Assembly: GCF_904849725.1 (NCBI RefSeq)
Contig: NC_058518.1
Coordinates: 324,406,581 to 324,470,580, forward strand
Direction: 5' to 3'
Source of the DNA: Hordeum vulgare subsp. vulgare
Lineage: Eukaryota > Streptophyta > Magnoliopsida > Poales > Poaceae
DNA: 64,000 nucleotides
Shown: piece by piece, positions 1 through 11,915 of the stretch
Layout of the letters: each line of letters opens with the position of its first letter
How positions within the stretch are numbered: the first letter of the stretch is position 1
Position numbers and translations under genes: made by a program
Notes under the pieces: generated by a model
Seen by the model: the letters and a program-made list of their open reading frames with translations, nothing else
The model's database searches: none
Told to the model about the DNA's origin: nothing

Positions 1-460
1 TGTTATAGATACCAATATATCTGTCGAGGGCCAAACACTTTGGGTTCACCCTATATGCCAAGTCACCAAACTTGGTCATATCAACTCTTCCATATTAAGT
101 TCATTTAGCACACACTCACACACACTTGGTTTATGCAGAAACGACTGGACGTACTTTAAGCAGCACCACCCAACTGTCCTTGACCGTGGACATGGCTATT
201 CGAATAGTTTTACACTCTGCACAGGTAGTACGCTGGACCCACAAGATCTGGGAAACTTTCTTGTCATCCACGACTCACGGTATTTAACATACCGGAGGTA
301 AGTACCCGATCAATGCATTTCCCCTGACGATACTAGACAAGGAGGTCCACTCAATTGGTACCAAGCCCACATGTTGTACGTCTTACGAGCACCAACTCTA
401 GACACTATCAACCATGCGGGGACCAACGGTGTGCCTGGAACACGTAAAAACGGCATAGTC
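1..460 (-). repeat. J 3' LTR, first piece (LARD-like)
   Basis: This stretch matches, in the same orientation, about 54930-55386 (J 5' LTR) and about 47725-48172 (solo LTR C). Shared landmarks are the blocks ending in CTGTCGAGGG, ACTTGGTTTATGC and CCACCCAACTGTCC. It is cut at 460 by Copia element A, where the 5 bp before the insertion are TAGTC (456-460). By comparison with the 54416 copy, the true LTR edge lies roughly 0.5 kb to the left of the window. No coding potential is seen. Confidence 0.85.
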
Positions 461-2291
461 TGTTGGGGAACGTCGCATGGGAAACACAAAAATTCCTACG
501 TGCACGAAGACCTATCATGGTGATGTCCATCTACGAGAGGGGATTTCTGATCTACGTACCCTTTTAGATCGCACAGCAGGAAGCGTTAAAAAACGTGGTT
601 GATGTAGTGGAACGTCCTCATGTCCCTCGATCCGCCCCGCGAACCGTCCCACGAACCGTCCCGCGATCCGTCCCACGATCCGCTCCGATCTAGTGCTGAA
701 CGGATGGCACCTCCGCGTTCAGAACACGTACGGCTCGACGATGATCTCGGCCTTCTTGATCCAGCAAGAGAGACGGAGAGGTAGATGAGTTCTCCGGCAG
801 CGTGACGGCGCTCCGGGGGTTGGTGATGATCTATCTCAGCAGGGCTCCGATCGAGCTCCGCAGAAATACGATCTAGAGGAAAAATCGTGGAGGTATGTGG
901 TCGGGCTGCCGTGGCAAAGTTGTCTCAAATCAGCCCTAATACCTCAGTTTATATAGGAGGGAGGGGGACCTTGCCTTGAGGTCAAGGAGCCCCAAGGGGT
1001 CGGCCGAAGTGGGGGGAGGAGGATTCCTCCTCCAATCCTAATCCAACTAGGATTGGAAGGTGGAGTCCTTCTCTATTTTCCCACTTCCCTCTTTTTTTCT
1101 TTTCTCTTTGATTTTCTTTATCTCCTGCGCAGGGGCCTTCTTGGGCTTGCCCACCAGCCCACAAAGGGCTGGTGCGGGGCCTATGGGCTTCCCCGGGGTG
1201 GGCTGCCCCCCCCCCCCCGGTGAACATCCGGAACTCATTCGTCACTCCCGGTACATTCCCGGGAATTCCGAAAACTTTCCGGTAATCAAATGAGGTCATC
1301 CTATATATCAATCTTCGTCTCCGGACCATTTCTGAAACCCTCATGACGTCTGTTATCTCATCCGGAACTCCGAACAACATTCGATAACCAACCATATAAC
1401 TCAAATACGCATAAAACAACGCTGAACCTTAAGTGTGCAGACCCTGCGGGTTCGAGAACTATGTAGACATGACCCGAGGAACTCCTCGGTCAATATCCAA
1501 TAGCTGGACCTGGATGCCCATATTGTATCCTACATATTCTACGAAGATCTTATCGTTCGAACCTCAGTGCCAAGGATTCATATAATCCCGTATGTCATTC
1601 CCTTTGTCCTTCGGTATGTTTACTTGCCCGAGATTTGATCGTCAGTATCTGCATACCTATTTCAATCTCGTTTACCAGCAAGTCTCTTTACTCGTTCCGT
1701 AATACAAGATCCTGTGACTTACGATAAGTCACATTTCTTCCAAGGCTTGTGTGCGATGTTGTATTACCTAGTGGGCCCCGAGATACCTCTCCATCACACG
1801 GAGTGCCAAATCCCAGTCTTGATCCATACTAACTCAACGGGCACCTTTGGAGATACCTGTAGAGCATCTTTATAGTCACCCAGTTACGTTGTGATCTTTG
1901 ATACACACAAGACATTCCTCCGGTGCCAGTGAGTTATATGATCTCATGGTCGTAGGAATAAATACTTGACACGCAGAAAACAGTAGCAACAAAATGACAT
2001 GATCAACATGCTACGTTCATTAGTTTGGGTCTAGTCCATCACATGATTCTCCTAATGATGTGATCCCGTTATCAAGTGACAACACTTGCCTATGGTCAGG
2101 AAACCTTGACCATCTTTGATCAACGAGATAGTCAACTAGAGGCCTACTAGGGAGAGTGTTTTATCTATGTATCCACACAAGTATTGTGTTTCCAATCAAT
2201 ACAATTATAGCATGGATAATAAACGATTATCATGAACAAAGAAATATAATAATAACTAATTTATTATTGCCTCTAGGGCATATTTCCAATA
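461..2291 (-). repeat. Copia A 3' LTR (1831 bp)
   Basis: Read on the minus strand it starts TATTGGAAATATGCC (canonical TGTTGGAAATATGCCC with one G-to-A change in the terminal TG) and ends ...CCCCAACA at 461. It is flanked on its inner side by the PPT. It aligns with 15418-16614 and with 62706-64000. A minus-strand TATATAAA box lies at 948-955 and a perfect 9-bp hairpin at 1152-1174. A run of C starts near 1207. Confidence 0.92.
948..955 (-). promoter_or_regulatory. TATA box of Copia LTR A (3' copy)
   Basis: TATATAAA on the minus strand. The aligned positions in the other two Copia LTRs are 15905-15912 and 63170-63177, both TATATATA. The placement inside the LTR fits the U3 promoter of this family. 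Activity is inferred. Confidence 0.55.
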
Positions 2292-2302
2292 GTCTCCCAC
2301 TT
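2292..2302 (-). other. Copia A polypurine tract
   Basis: Minus-strand AAGTGGGAGAC directly abuts the 3' LTR start, as expected for the plus-strand primer of a retrotransposon. It fixes the orientation of element A. Confidence 0.85.
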
Positions 2303-3733
2303 GCACTAGAGTCAGTAATCTAGTTCACGTCACCATGTGATTTCAACGAATCCAACACCCATATAGTTCTAGGGTCTAATCACGTCTTGCTCGTGAGAGA
2401 GGTTTTAGTCAATGTTTATGAAACTTTAAGATCCGTGTGTTCTTTACAAATCTTTATGTCATCTTATAGATGCTGCTACTACGTGCTATTCGGAAATACT
2501 CCAAATATCTACTCTACTATATGAATCCGTTTCACTACTCATAGTTATTCAGATTAGTGTCAAAGCTTGCATCAACGTAACCCTTTACGACGAACTCTTT
2601 AACCACCTCCATAATCGAGAAAAAATCCTTAGTACATTAGTTACTAAGGATAACTTTGACCGCTGCTGGTGATTCAATCATGGATCACTCTCTGTACCTC
2701 TCAACAGACTTGAGGCAAGGAACACATCAGGTGCGGTACTCAGCATGGCATACTTTAGAGTCTATGGCTAAGGCATAGAAGATGACCTTCGTCTATTCTC
2801 TTTATTCTGCCGTGGTCGGGTTTTGAGTCTTACTCAAATTCACACCTTACAACACAACCAAGAACTCCTTCTTTGCTGATCCTTTTTGAAGTCCTTCAAA
2901 AACTTGTCAAGGCATGCATCTTGTTGAAACTTCTATTAAGCGTTTCGATCTATCTCCATAGATCTTGATGCTCAACATTCAAGTAGCGCAATCCAGGTAT
3001 TCCTTTTAAAAACTCCTTTCAAACAACCTTTATGCTTTACAGAAATTCTATATTACTTCTGATCCACAATATGTCAACCACATATACTTATCAGAAATTC
3101 TATAGTGCTCCCACTCACTTCTTTGGAAATACAAGTTTCTCAGAAACCTTGTATAAACCCAAAAGATTTGATCAACTCATCAACGCATATATTCCAACAC
3201 CGAGATGCTTGCACCAGTCGATAGAAGGATCGCTGGAGCTTGCATACTTGTTAGCATCCTTAGGATCGATAAAACCTTCTGATTGTATCACATACAATCT
3301 TTCCTCAAGGAAACCGTCGAGGAAACAATGTTTTGTGTTCCTATGTGCAATATTTCACAAATAATGCGGCAACTACTAACATAATTCCTACATACTTTTA
3401 GCATCGCTACGAGTGAGAAAGTCTCATCATAGTCAACTCTTTGATCTTGTCGAAAACATCTTTGCGACAAGTCGAGCTTTTCTTAATAGTGACTTATCAC
3501 CATCATCTTATGTCTTCCTTTTAAAGATCCATCTTTACTTAATAGTCTTACTATCATCAAGTAGTTCTTCCAAAGTCTACACTTTGTTTTATACATGGAT
3601 CCTCTCTCGGATTTCATGGCCTCCAGCCATTTGTCGGAATCCGGGCCCACCATTGCTAGACCATAACTCGTAGGTTCATTGTTGTTCAACAACATGACCT
3701 CCAATGACAAGGTCACCGTACCACTCTGTAGTA
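2303..3733 (-). pseudogene. Copia A reverse transcriptase and RNase H remnant
   Basis: The minus strand carries broken pieces of a copia RT-RNase H polyprotein. Near 3734-3600 the residues SDKWLEAMKSE mark the start of the RT domain. Near 3440-3410 VDYDETFSLVAMLK is the copia RT motif. Near 2600-2560 a VDASFDT-like piece is from RNase H. Many frameshifts and stops separate these pieces and no YVDD motif could be followed in frame. The domain continues upstream (in transcription) from integrase on the other side of element B. It is certainly non-functional. Confidence 0.8.
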
Positions 3734-3738
3734 GTACG

Positions 3739-5292
3739 TGATACGTGTCAAACTTATCTATAATTTCTGATGGTTTCATGCTGTTATCTTGTCAACTTTG
3801 GATGTTTTATATACCTTTTATATCTTTTTTGGGACTAACTAATTAATTCAGTGCCAAGTGCCAGTTCCTGTTTTTTCCATGTTTTTGACACTTTTCAGAT
3901 CTGATTTTGGAACGGAGTCCAAACGGAATAAAATCCCCAAAATGAATTTTTCTAGAACAGAAGAAGATCGGGGACTTGAGGGCCAAGGCAGGAGGCCCAC
4001 GGGGAGCCCGCAAAACCTGTGGTCGCGGCCGGGGGGCGGCCACCGGGCTTGTGGCCTCCCTGGAGCTCCCCTACCCTAGCTCTTTGGCCTATATATTCCC
4101 TAAAATCCCAGAAAAAACCAGGGCGTCCATGAAACCACTTTTCCGCCGCCGCAAACTTCCGTTTCCGTGAGATCTCATTTGGAGACCCTTCTCGGTGCCC
4201 TGCTGGAGGGGACTTTGGAGCTGGAGGGCTTCTACATCAACATCATTGCCTCTCCAACGACTCGTGAGTAGTCTACTTCAGACCTACGGGTCCGTAGTTA
4301 GTAGCTAGATGGCTTCTTCTCTCTCTTGGATCTTCAATACAAAGTTCTCCATGATCTTCATGGAGATCTATCCGATGTAATCCTCTTTGGCGGTGTGTTT
4401 GTCGAGATCCGATGAATTGTGGATTTGTGATCAGATTATCTGTGAATTATATTTGAGTCTTTGCTGATTTCTTATATGCATGATTTGATATCCTTGTAAG
4501 TCTCTCCGAGGCTTGGATTTTGTTTGGCCAACTAGATCTATGATTCTTGCAATGGGAGAAGTGCTTGGTTTTGGGTTCATACCGTGCGGTGACCTTTCCC
4601 AGTGACAGAAGGGGCAGCAAGGCATGCATCATGTTGTTGCCATCAAGGGTAACAAGATGGTCTTTCATCATAGATTTGAGATTGTCCATCTACATCATGT
4701 CATCTTGCTTAAGGCGTTACTCTGTTCTTATGAACTCAATACACTAGATGCATGCTGGATAGCGGTCGACGTGTGGAGTAATAGTAGTAGATGCAGAAAG
4801 TATCGGTCTACTTGTTTTGGACGTGATGCCTATATGTATGATCATTGCCATAGATAACGTCATGACTTTGCGTGGTTCTATCAATTACTCGACAGTAATT
4901 CGTTCACCCACCGTCTACTTGCTTTCATGAGAGAAGCCACTCGTGAACACTACGGCCCCCGGGTCTACTACCAATTATCATCTCAGCTTTTACTTTTACT
5001 TTGCTTGGTTTACTTTTTGCTTTCAGTTCTCACTTTGCAAACAATCTATAAGGGATTGACAACCCCTTCATAGCGTTGGGTGCAAGCTCTTTGTGTTTGT
5101 GCAGGTACTTGTGACTTGACGCGATCCTCCTACTGGATTGATACCTTGGTTCTCAAACTGAGGGAAATACTTACCGCCGCTGTGCTACATCACCCTTTCC
5201 TCTTCAAGGGAACACCAACGCAAGGCTCCAAGGCCGCGGGGGAATCCTTTGCATATTTTCCAAGGAAATCCCTATAGGCGTAGCCAGCAGCA
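3739..5292 (+). repeat. B 5' LTR (1554 bp)
   Basis: Starts TGATACGTG and ends GCCAGCAGCA. The matching copy is 10357-11910. By eye there are about ten differences in the first 160 bp, so the insertion is not recent. A TATATAT box followed by TCCC lies at 4090-4096. Confidence 0.93.
4090..4096 (+). promoter_or_regulatory. TATA box of LTR B
   Basis: TATATAT within GGCCTATATATTCCC, repeated at 10712-10718 in the 3' LTR. It follows a GC-rich stem-loop segment. In the 3' LTR the stem arms are CCACAAGCC at 10627-10635 and GGCTTGTGG at 10668-10676. Confidence 0.55.
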
Positions 5293-5302
5293 GAAGGATT
5301 TC

Positions 5303-5320
5303 TGGCGCCGTTGCCGGAGA
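5303..5320 (+). other. B primer-binding site (tRNA-Asp type)
   Basis: TGGCGCCGTTGCCGGAGA lies 10 bp inside the 5' LTR end. It is complementary to the 3' end of plant tRNA-Asp apart from about one base. This is the usual PBS of Athila-group gypsy elements. Confidence 0.85.
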
Positions 5321-5530
5321 GAGATCATGTCAAGATCTATCCAAGTAAGTGTCACAAACTCATCTCTTGCATTTACCTTTTTTGCTAGTTGCCTCTCGTT
5401 TTCCTCTCCCCCACTTCACATTTGCCGTTTTCATTTGCCTTTCTCCTTTGCCATTTTCATTTGCCTTTTGTCGTTTTCCTTTGCCAGTTTTCTTGCTTGC
5501 TTGTGTTCTTATTTGCTTGTTGAAGTCATC

Positions 5531-7606
5531 ATGGCTGAAAACACCAAACTTTGCGACTTCTTGAATACTAATAATAATGATTTTATTAGTACTCCGATTC
5601 CTCCCGCCACTAGTGCGGAATCATATGAAATCAACGAGGCCTTGCTGAATCTTGTTATGAAAGAGCAATTTTCTGGCCATCCTAGTGAAGATGCCGCATC
5701 CCATCTTAATACTTTCATTGAACTTTGTGATATGCAAAAGAAGAAAGATGTGGATAATGATGTTGTTAAATTGAAGCCTTTTCCGTTCTCTTTGCGAGAT
5801 CGTGCGAAAACTTGGTTTTCTTCTTTGCCTAAAAATAGTATCGATTCTTGGAATAAGTGCAAAGATGCTTACATATCCAAGTATTTTCCACCGGCTAAGA
5901 TTATCTCTCTCCGTAACGATATAATGAATTTCAAGCAACTTGATCATGAACACGTTGCACAATCTTGGGAGAGGATGAAGTTAATGATTAGAAATTGTCC
6001 CGCTCATGGATTGTGTTTGTGGATGATTATACAAATCTTTTACGCTGGTTTGAATTTTGCTTCACGTAATATGTTGGACTCCGCCTCAGGTGGAACGTTC
6101 ATGCAAATCACGTTAGGAGAAGCTACAAAACTCCTAGACAATATCATGACCAACTACTCTCAGTGGCACACTGAAAGGTCACCTGCTAGCAAAAAGGTAC
6201 ACACTATAGAAGAAATGAACTCGCTTAGTGCTAAGATGGACGAGTTGATGAATTTAGTTGCTAGTAGAAATGCTCCTTTAGATCCTAATGACATACCACT
6301 ATCTTCCTTGATTGAGAGTAGCAACTCTAGTTTGGACGTTAATTTTCTTGGTAGGAACAATTTTGGCAACAACAATGCTTTTAGAGGAAACTATGTTCCT
6401 AGGCCTTTTCCTAGTAACTCCTCTAATAACTATGGAAATTCCTACAACAACACTTATGGAAATCATAACAAATTACCCTCTGATTTAGAGATTAATATCA
6501 AAGAGTTCATCAACTCTCAAAAGATTTTCAATGCGTCCATAGAGGAAAAATTACTAAAAATAGTCGATTTGGCTAAGAGCGTTGATAGCATGTCTTGTGA
6601 TATTGATGCTTTGAAAGTTAGATGTGCTCCTCCCAAGGTTAACTTGTATGAAACTTTAAAAGCTATGCATGTCTCCATGAATGAGAGCAAATAAAGAACC
6701 GCCCAAATTCTCGCTAAGCATGAATGGTTTAAACGGGTGCGTTCTAGTGATGCAAATCACAAAGATCTTAAAGTGCTTGGTGTGACTCCTCTTGAATCTT
6801 TGTTTTCGCGTGTCAAACCTATTGATGAAGGGGCTGGATATGAATCCACTTTGGTTGAAAAACGCCCCAATGATTCGGAGTCCACCTATCTTGATGATAA
6901 AGGTGTGGAGAGTGGAGTAGAAGAAATCAAAATATTGGGCAGTAATGAAACTCCCACTTTGGATTTCGAGGGATTCAATTATGATAGTTGCTCCTTGTTT
7001 GAATGCATTTCCTTGATGCAATCCATTGCAAACTCTCCACATGCTTATAGCCAAAGCAAAGCCTTTATCGCACATATCGTAGATGCTATGATGAAATCTC
7101 TTGAAGAGAAACTCGAATTAGAAGTCTCTATACCTAGAAAACTTCATGATGAGTGGGAACCTACTATCAAAATCAAAATCAAAAACCATGAATGCAATGC
7201 TTTGTGTGATTTGGGTGCTACTGTTTCCGCGATTCCAAAGTCTTTATGTGATATTCTTGGTTTTCATGAGAGTGAAGAGTGTTCTCTTAATTTGCATCTT
7301 GCGGATTCTACTGTCAAGAAACCCATGGGAAGGATCAATGATGTTCTTGTTGTTGCAAATAAGAACTATGTACCCGTGGATTTCATTGTACTTGACATAG
7401 ATTGCAATCCTTCATGTCCCATTATTCTTGGTAGACCTTTCCTAAGGAATATTGGTGCTATCATCGATATGAAGGAAGGGAATATTAGATTTCAATTTCC
7501 TCTAAAGAAGGGCATGGAGCATTTTCCTAGAAAGAAAATAAGATTGCCTTATGAATCTATGATGAGGGCTACTTATGGTTTGAGCACCAAAGATGACTAT
7601 ACGTGA
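5531..7606 (+). pseudogene. B gag-protease polyprotein, one nonsense codon
   Basis: A single frame of 692 codons starts at MAENTKLCDF. I chose this start because F begins at the equivalent MSENTKLCDF and because upstream in-frame sequence runs back into the LTR. Residues about 45-215 form a retrotransposon gag domain (motifs PFSLRDRAKTWF, FKQLDHEHVAQSWERM). Residues about 280-320 are Asn-rich. Residues about 530-670 are a retroviral-type aspartic protease with CDLGATVSAIP (catalytic Asp at 7208-7210) and IILGRPFL. A TAA at 6692-6694 interrupts the frame where sister F has GAA. The frame then stays open to the stop at 7604-7606. No RT follows. Confidence 0.9.
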
Positions 7607-10341
7607 TTCCATCACCTTATGCCTAGCTAAGGGCGTTAAACAACAGCGCTTGTTGGGAGGCAACCCAACGAATCTATCCTTTTTCTTTCTGTTTTGGGTT
7701 TTCCACACTTTCATAATTCTGTTATGATTTTTTTGTGTGTTTCTTTTGCATTTGTGCCAAGTAAAACCGTTATGATTAGTCTTGGGGATGATCGTTTGAT
7801 CATGGTGGAAAAGACAGAACTTTCTGCTCACGAAAAGAATTTTATTTTTTTTCTGTGGGATATTTTGAGTTGATTCTTTATGATGCTGATTGCTACGCAA
7901 ATTCTTCAGACTGTCGTAATTTTTCAGAATTTTTGAAGTAACAGAAGTATACGAAGTATACAGATTGCTACAGACTGGTCTGCTGTTAACATATTCTGTT
8001 TTTGTTGAGTTGGTTGCTTATTTTGATGAAACTATGGATAGTATCGGGGGTATTAGCCATGGAAGATTGAAAATACAGTAACCCAACATCAACATAAGTA
8101 GAATTTAAGTTTGCTATAGTACCTAAGGAAGTGGTGATTTGCTTTCTTATACTAATGATATCACGAGTTTCTGTTTAAGTTTCGTGTTGTGAACTTTTCA
8201 AGTTTTGCGTGAATTCTTATGGACAAAGAGATAAAGAGTGGAAAGAGCTCAAGCTTGGGGATGCCCAAGGCACCCCAAGTTGATTCAAGGATGCCAAAAA
8301 AGCCTAAGCTTGGGTATGCCCCAGGAAGGCATCCCCTCTTTCGTCTTCAATCCATCGGTAACGTTACTTGGGGCTATATTTTTATTCACCACATGTTATG
8401 TGTTTTGCTTGGAGCGTCTTGTATCGTAGGAGTCTTTTATTTTTGTTGTGTCACAATCTTCCTTGCTACACACCAGAGAGAGAGACATGCACTCACCGTG
8501 ATTTTGTAGAGCTTCACTTATATCCTTTGGTTAGACAATTCAGCTCACATGTGTTTCACTTATATCTTTTGAGCTAGTTGATTTTTCTCTATGTGTTTCA
8601 CTTATATCTTTTGAGCTAGTTGATTTTTCTCTATGTGTTCCTCTTCTATCTTTTAGAGCACGGAAGCGCGTGGCGTGGTAGTTGATCTATGCTATGAAAG
8701 TAGTCTCAAAAGGTGTAGTTATCCAAAGGGATATGAAAACTTCAACCTTCATGTGCATTGAGTAGTTAGAGAAGTTAGATTCATCTCAATTAGTTTTGAG
8801 TTGTGGTTGTGGTAATATTGAAGTTATAATAGTAAGGTGTTGTGGATCTAGAAATACTTGTGTTGAAGTTAGTGATTCCCGTAGCATGCATGTATGGTGA
8901 ACCGCTATGTGATGAAGTCTGAGCATGATTAGTTTATTGATTGTCATCCTTTGTGTGGCGGTCGGGATCGCGCGATGGTTTATACCTACCAAGCCTTCCC
9001 CTAGGAGTATGCGTTGAATGCTTTGTTTCGATTACTACTAAAACTTTTGCAACAATTATATGAGTTCTTCATGACTATTGTTGATTCCATGGTTTAGATG
9101 CACTTTCACCTTCCACCATCACTATCTTCTTTAGTGCCGTGCAACTTTCGCCGATGCATTAAAACCACCATTCGCCTCCCTCAGAACAGCCACCATACCT
9201 ACCTACTATGGCTTTTTCAAAGCCATTCCGAGATATATTGCCATGCAACTACCACCATGACATGTGCCACAACTTCTACATTGCCATTGCATGATCATAA
9301 GATAGCTAGCATGATGTTTCCATTGATGTCTATGCCATGCTAGATCTCACGGTACACTACCGAAGGCGTTCCATATGGAGTCATCATTGCTCTAAGTTTT
9401 GAGTTGTAAGTGTGATGATCATCATTGATGGAGCATTGTCCCATGTGAGGAAATAAAAGAGGCCAGCGAAGCCCATTTACAAAAAGAGGCCAAAGATGCC
9501 CACAAAAATAAAAATAAAAAATATATAAAAAAAGAGGCCAAAGAGCCCACCAAAAAAATGAGAGAAAAAGAGAGAAGGGACAATGCTACTATCTTTCCAC
9601 ACTTGTGCTTATTAAGCACCATGATCTTCATGATTGAGAGTCTCTTGTTTTGTCACCACCATATAGCTAGTGGGAAATTTTCATTATATAACTTGGCTTG
9701 TATATTCCAATGATGGGCTTCCTCAAAATTGCCTTAGGTCTTTGTGAGCAAGCAAGTTCGATGCACACCCACTAGTTTTCTTTAAGAGCTTTCACATACT
9801 CTTAGCTCTAGTGCATCATTTGTATGCCAATCCCTACTCATTCACATTGATATGTATTGATGAGCATCTCCATAGCTCATTGATATGCCTAGTCAATGTG
9901 ACCATCTTCTCCTTGTTTGCCTTGCAACCTCCACCACACTCCATTCCACTTATAGTGCTAAAACCATGGCTCACGCTCATGTATTGCGTGAGAGTTGAAA
10001 AGGTTTGAGAAAGTAAAGGTGTGAAAACAATTACTTGGCCAATACCGAGGTTGTGCATGATTTAAATTCATTGTGCAAGGATGACTGAGCATAGCCAGAC
10101 TATATGATTTTTTAGGGATAACTTTCTTTTGGCCTTGTTATTTTGAAAGTTCATGATTACCTTGCTAGTTTGCTTGAAGTATTATTGTCTCCACGTCAAT
10201 AGCAAACTATTGTTTTGAATCTAACGGATCTGAATGTTCATGTCACATAAGAGGAGTTACAAAGGACATCTATGCTAGGTAGCATGAAAGCATCAAAAAT
10301 TCATTCTTTATCACTTCCCTACTCGAGAACGAGCAGGAGTT
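7607..10341 (+). other. B 3' non-coding region
   Basis: About 2.7 kb between protease and PPT without a credible protein. The same sequence is present in F (37989-40637), so it is a conserved part of the family rather than a foreign insertion. It contains two PPT-like copies (8251-8264 and 8306-8315) and a 42-bp tandem duplication (8551-8634). Short open frames here are low-complexity and not conserved in F. Confidence 0.8.
8551..8634 (+). repeat. 42-bp tandem duplication in B
   Basis: Two head-to-tail copies, 8551-8592 and 8593-8634, each starting GTGTTTCACTTATATC. Sister element F has a single copy near 39640-39690, so the duplication is specific to B. Confidence 0.85.
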
Positions 10342-10355
10342 AAGCTTGGGGATGC
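10342..10355 (+). other. B polypurine tract
   Basis: AAGCTTGGGGATGC lies immediately before the 3' LTR. The same motif adjoins F's 3' LTR in reverse (37975-37988). Confidence 0.85.
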
Positions 10356-10356
10356 T

Positions 10357-11910
10357 TGATACGTCTCAAACGTATCTATAATTTTTGATGGTTTGATGCT
10401 CTTATCTTGTCAACTTTGGATGTTTTATATACCTTTTATATCTTTTTTGGGACTAACTTATTAATTCAGTGCCAAGTGCCAGTTCCTATTTTTTCTGTGT
10501 TTTTGACTCTTTTCAGATCTGATTTTGGAACGGAGTCCAAACGGAATAAAATCCCCGAAATAAATTTTTCCAGAACAGAAGAAGATCGGGGGACTTGAGG
10601 GCCAAGGCAGGAGGCCCACAGGGAGCCCACAAGCCATGTGGTCGTGGCCAGGGGGGCCGCGGCACCAGGCTTGTGGCCTCCCTGGAGCTCCCCTGCCCTA
10701 GCTCTTTGGCCTATATATTCCCTAAAATCCCAGAAAAAACCATGGTGTCCATGAAACCACTTTTCCACCGCCGCAAGCTTCCGTTTCCGCGAGATCTCAT
10801 CTGGAGACCCTTCCCGGTTCCCTGTCGGAGGGGACTTTGGAGCTGGAGGGCTTCTACATCAACATCATTGCCTCTCCAATGACTCGTGAGTAGTCTACAA
10901 CCTACGGGTCCGTAGTTAGTATCTAGATGGCTTCTTCTCTCTCTTGGATCTTCAATACAAAGTTCTCCATGATCTTCATGGAGATCTATCCGATGTAATC
11001 CTCTTTGGCGGTGTGTTTGTCGAGATCCGATGAATTGTGGATTTGTGATCAGATTATCTATGAATTATATTTGAGTCTTTGCTAATTTCTTATATGCATG
11101 ATTTGATATCCTTATAAGTCTCTCCGAGGCTTGGATTTTGTTTGGCCAACTAGATCTATGATTCTTACAATGGGAGAAGTGCTTGGTTTTGGGTTCATAC
11201 CGTGCGGTGACCTTTCCTAGTGAGAGAAGGGGCAGCAAGGCACGCATCATGTTGTTGCCATCTAGGATAACAAGATGGGCTTTCATCATAGATTTGAGAT
11301 TGTCCATCTACATCATGTCATCTTGCTTAAGGCGTTACTCTGTTCTTATGAACTCAATACACTAGATGCATGCTGGATAGCGGTCGACGTGTGGAGTAAT
11401 AGTAGTAGATGCAGAAAGTATCGGTCTACTTGTTTTGGACGTGATGCCTATATGTATGATCATTGCCATAGATAATGTCATGACTTTGCGCGGTTCTATC
11501 AATTGCTCGACAGTAATTCGTTCACCCACCATCTACTTGCTTTCATGAGAGAAGCCACTAGTGAACACTACGCCCCCGGGTCTACTCCCAATTATCAACT
11601 CAGCTTTTACTTTTACTTTGTTTGGTTTACTTTTTTGCTTTCAGTTCTCACTTTGCAAAAAATATATAAGGGATTGACAACCCCTTCATAGCGTTGGGTG
11701 CAAGCTCTTTGTGTTTGTGCAGGTACTTGTGACTTGACGTGATCCTCCTACTGGATTGATACCTTGGTTCTCAAACTGAGGGAAATACTTACCGCCGCTG
11801 TGCTACATCACCCTTTCCTCTTCAAGGGAACACCAACGCAAGGCTCCAAGGCCGTGGGGGAATCCTTTGCATATTTGCCTAGGAAATCCCTATAGGCGTA
11901 GCCAGCAGCA
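10357..11910 (+). repeat. B 3' LTR (1554 bp)
   Basis: Starts TGATACGTCTCAAACGTATC and ends CCAGCAGCA. It is preceded by the PPT and followed by TSD copy TTACG. The first 20 bp contain the inverted repeat GATACG/CGTATC. Confidence 0.93.
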
Positions 11911-11915
11911 TTACG

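Larger units (their letters stand above)
3739..11910 (+). mobile_element. Gypsy element B, complete, non-autonomous (gag-protease only)
   Basis: This is an 8172-bp gypsy retrotransposon with two LTRs of 1554 bp each. It is flanked by GTACG (3734-3738) and TTACG (11911-11915), a TSD with one mismatch. Copia A protein remnants resume on both sides, which proves insertion into A. The order is LTR, PBS, one gag-protease frame, 2.7 kb of non-coding sequence, PPT, LTR. There is no RT, RNase H or integrase. F (36593-44567) is a second copy of the same family. LTR start and PBS style resemble Athila-group elements such as the Triticeae Sabrina/WHAM families; I do not assert the family name. Confidence 0.93.

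Noticed and set aside
5249..5530. Upstream extension of B's gag to an earlier ATG
   Set aside because: It begins inside the LTR and crosses the PBS; F's gag starts at the residue matching 5531.
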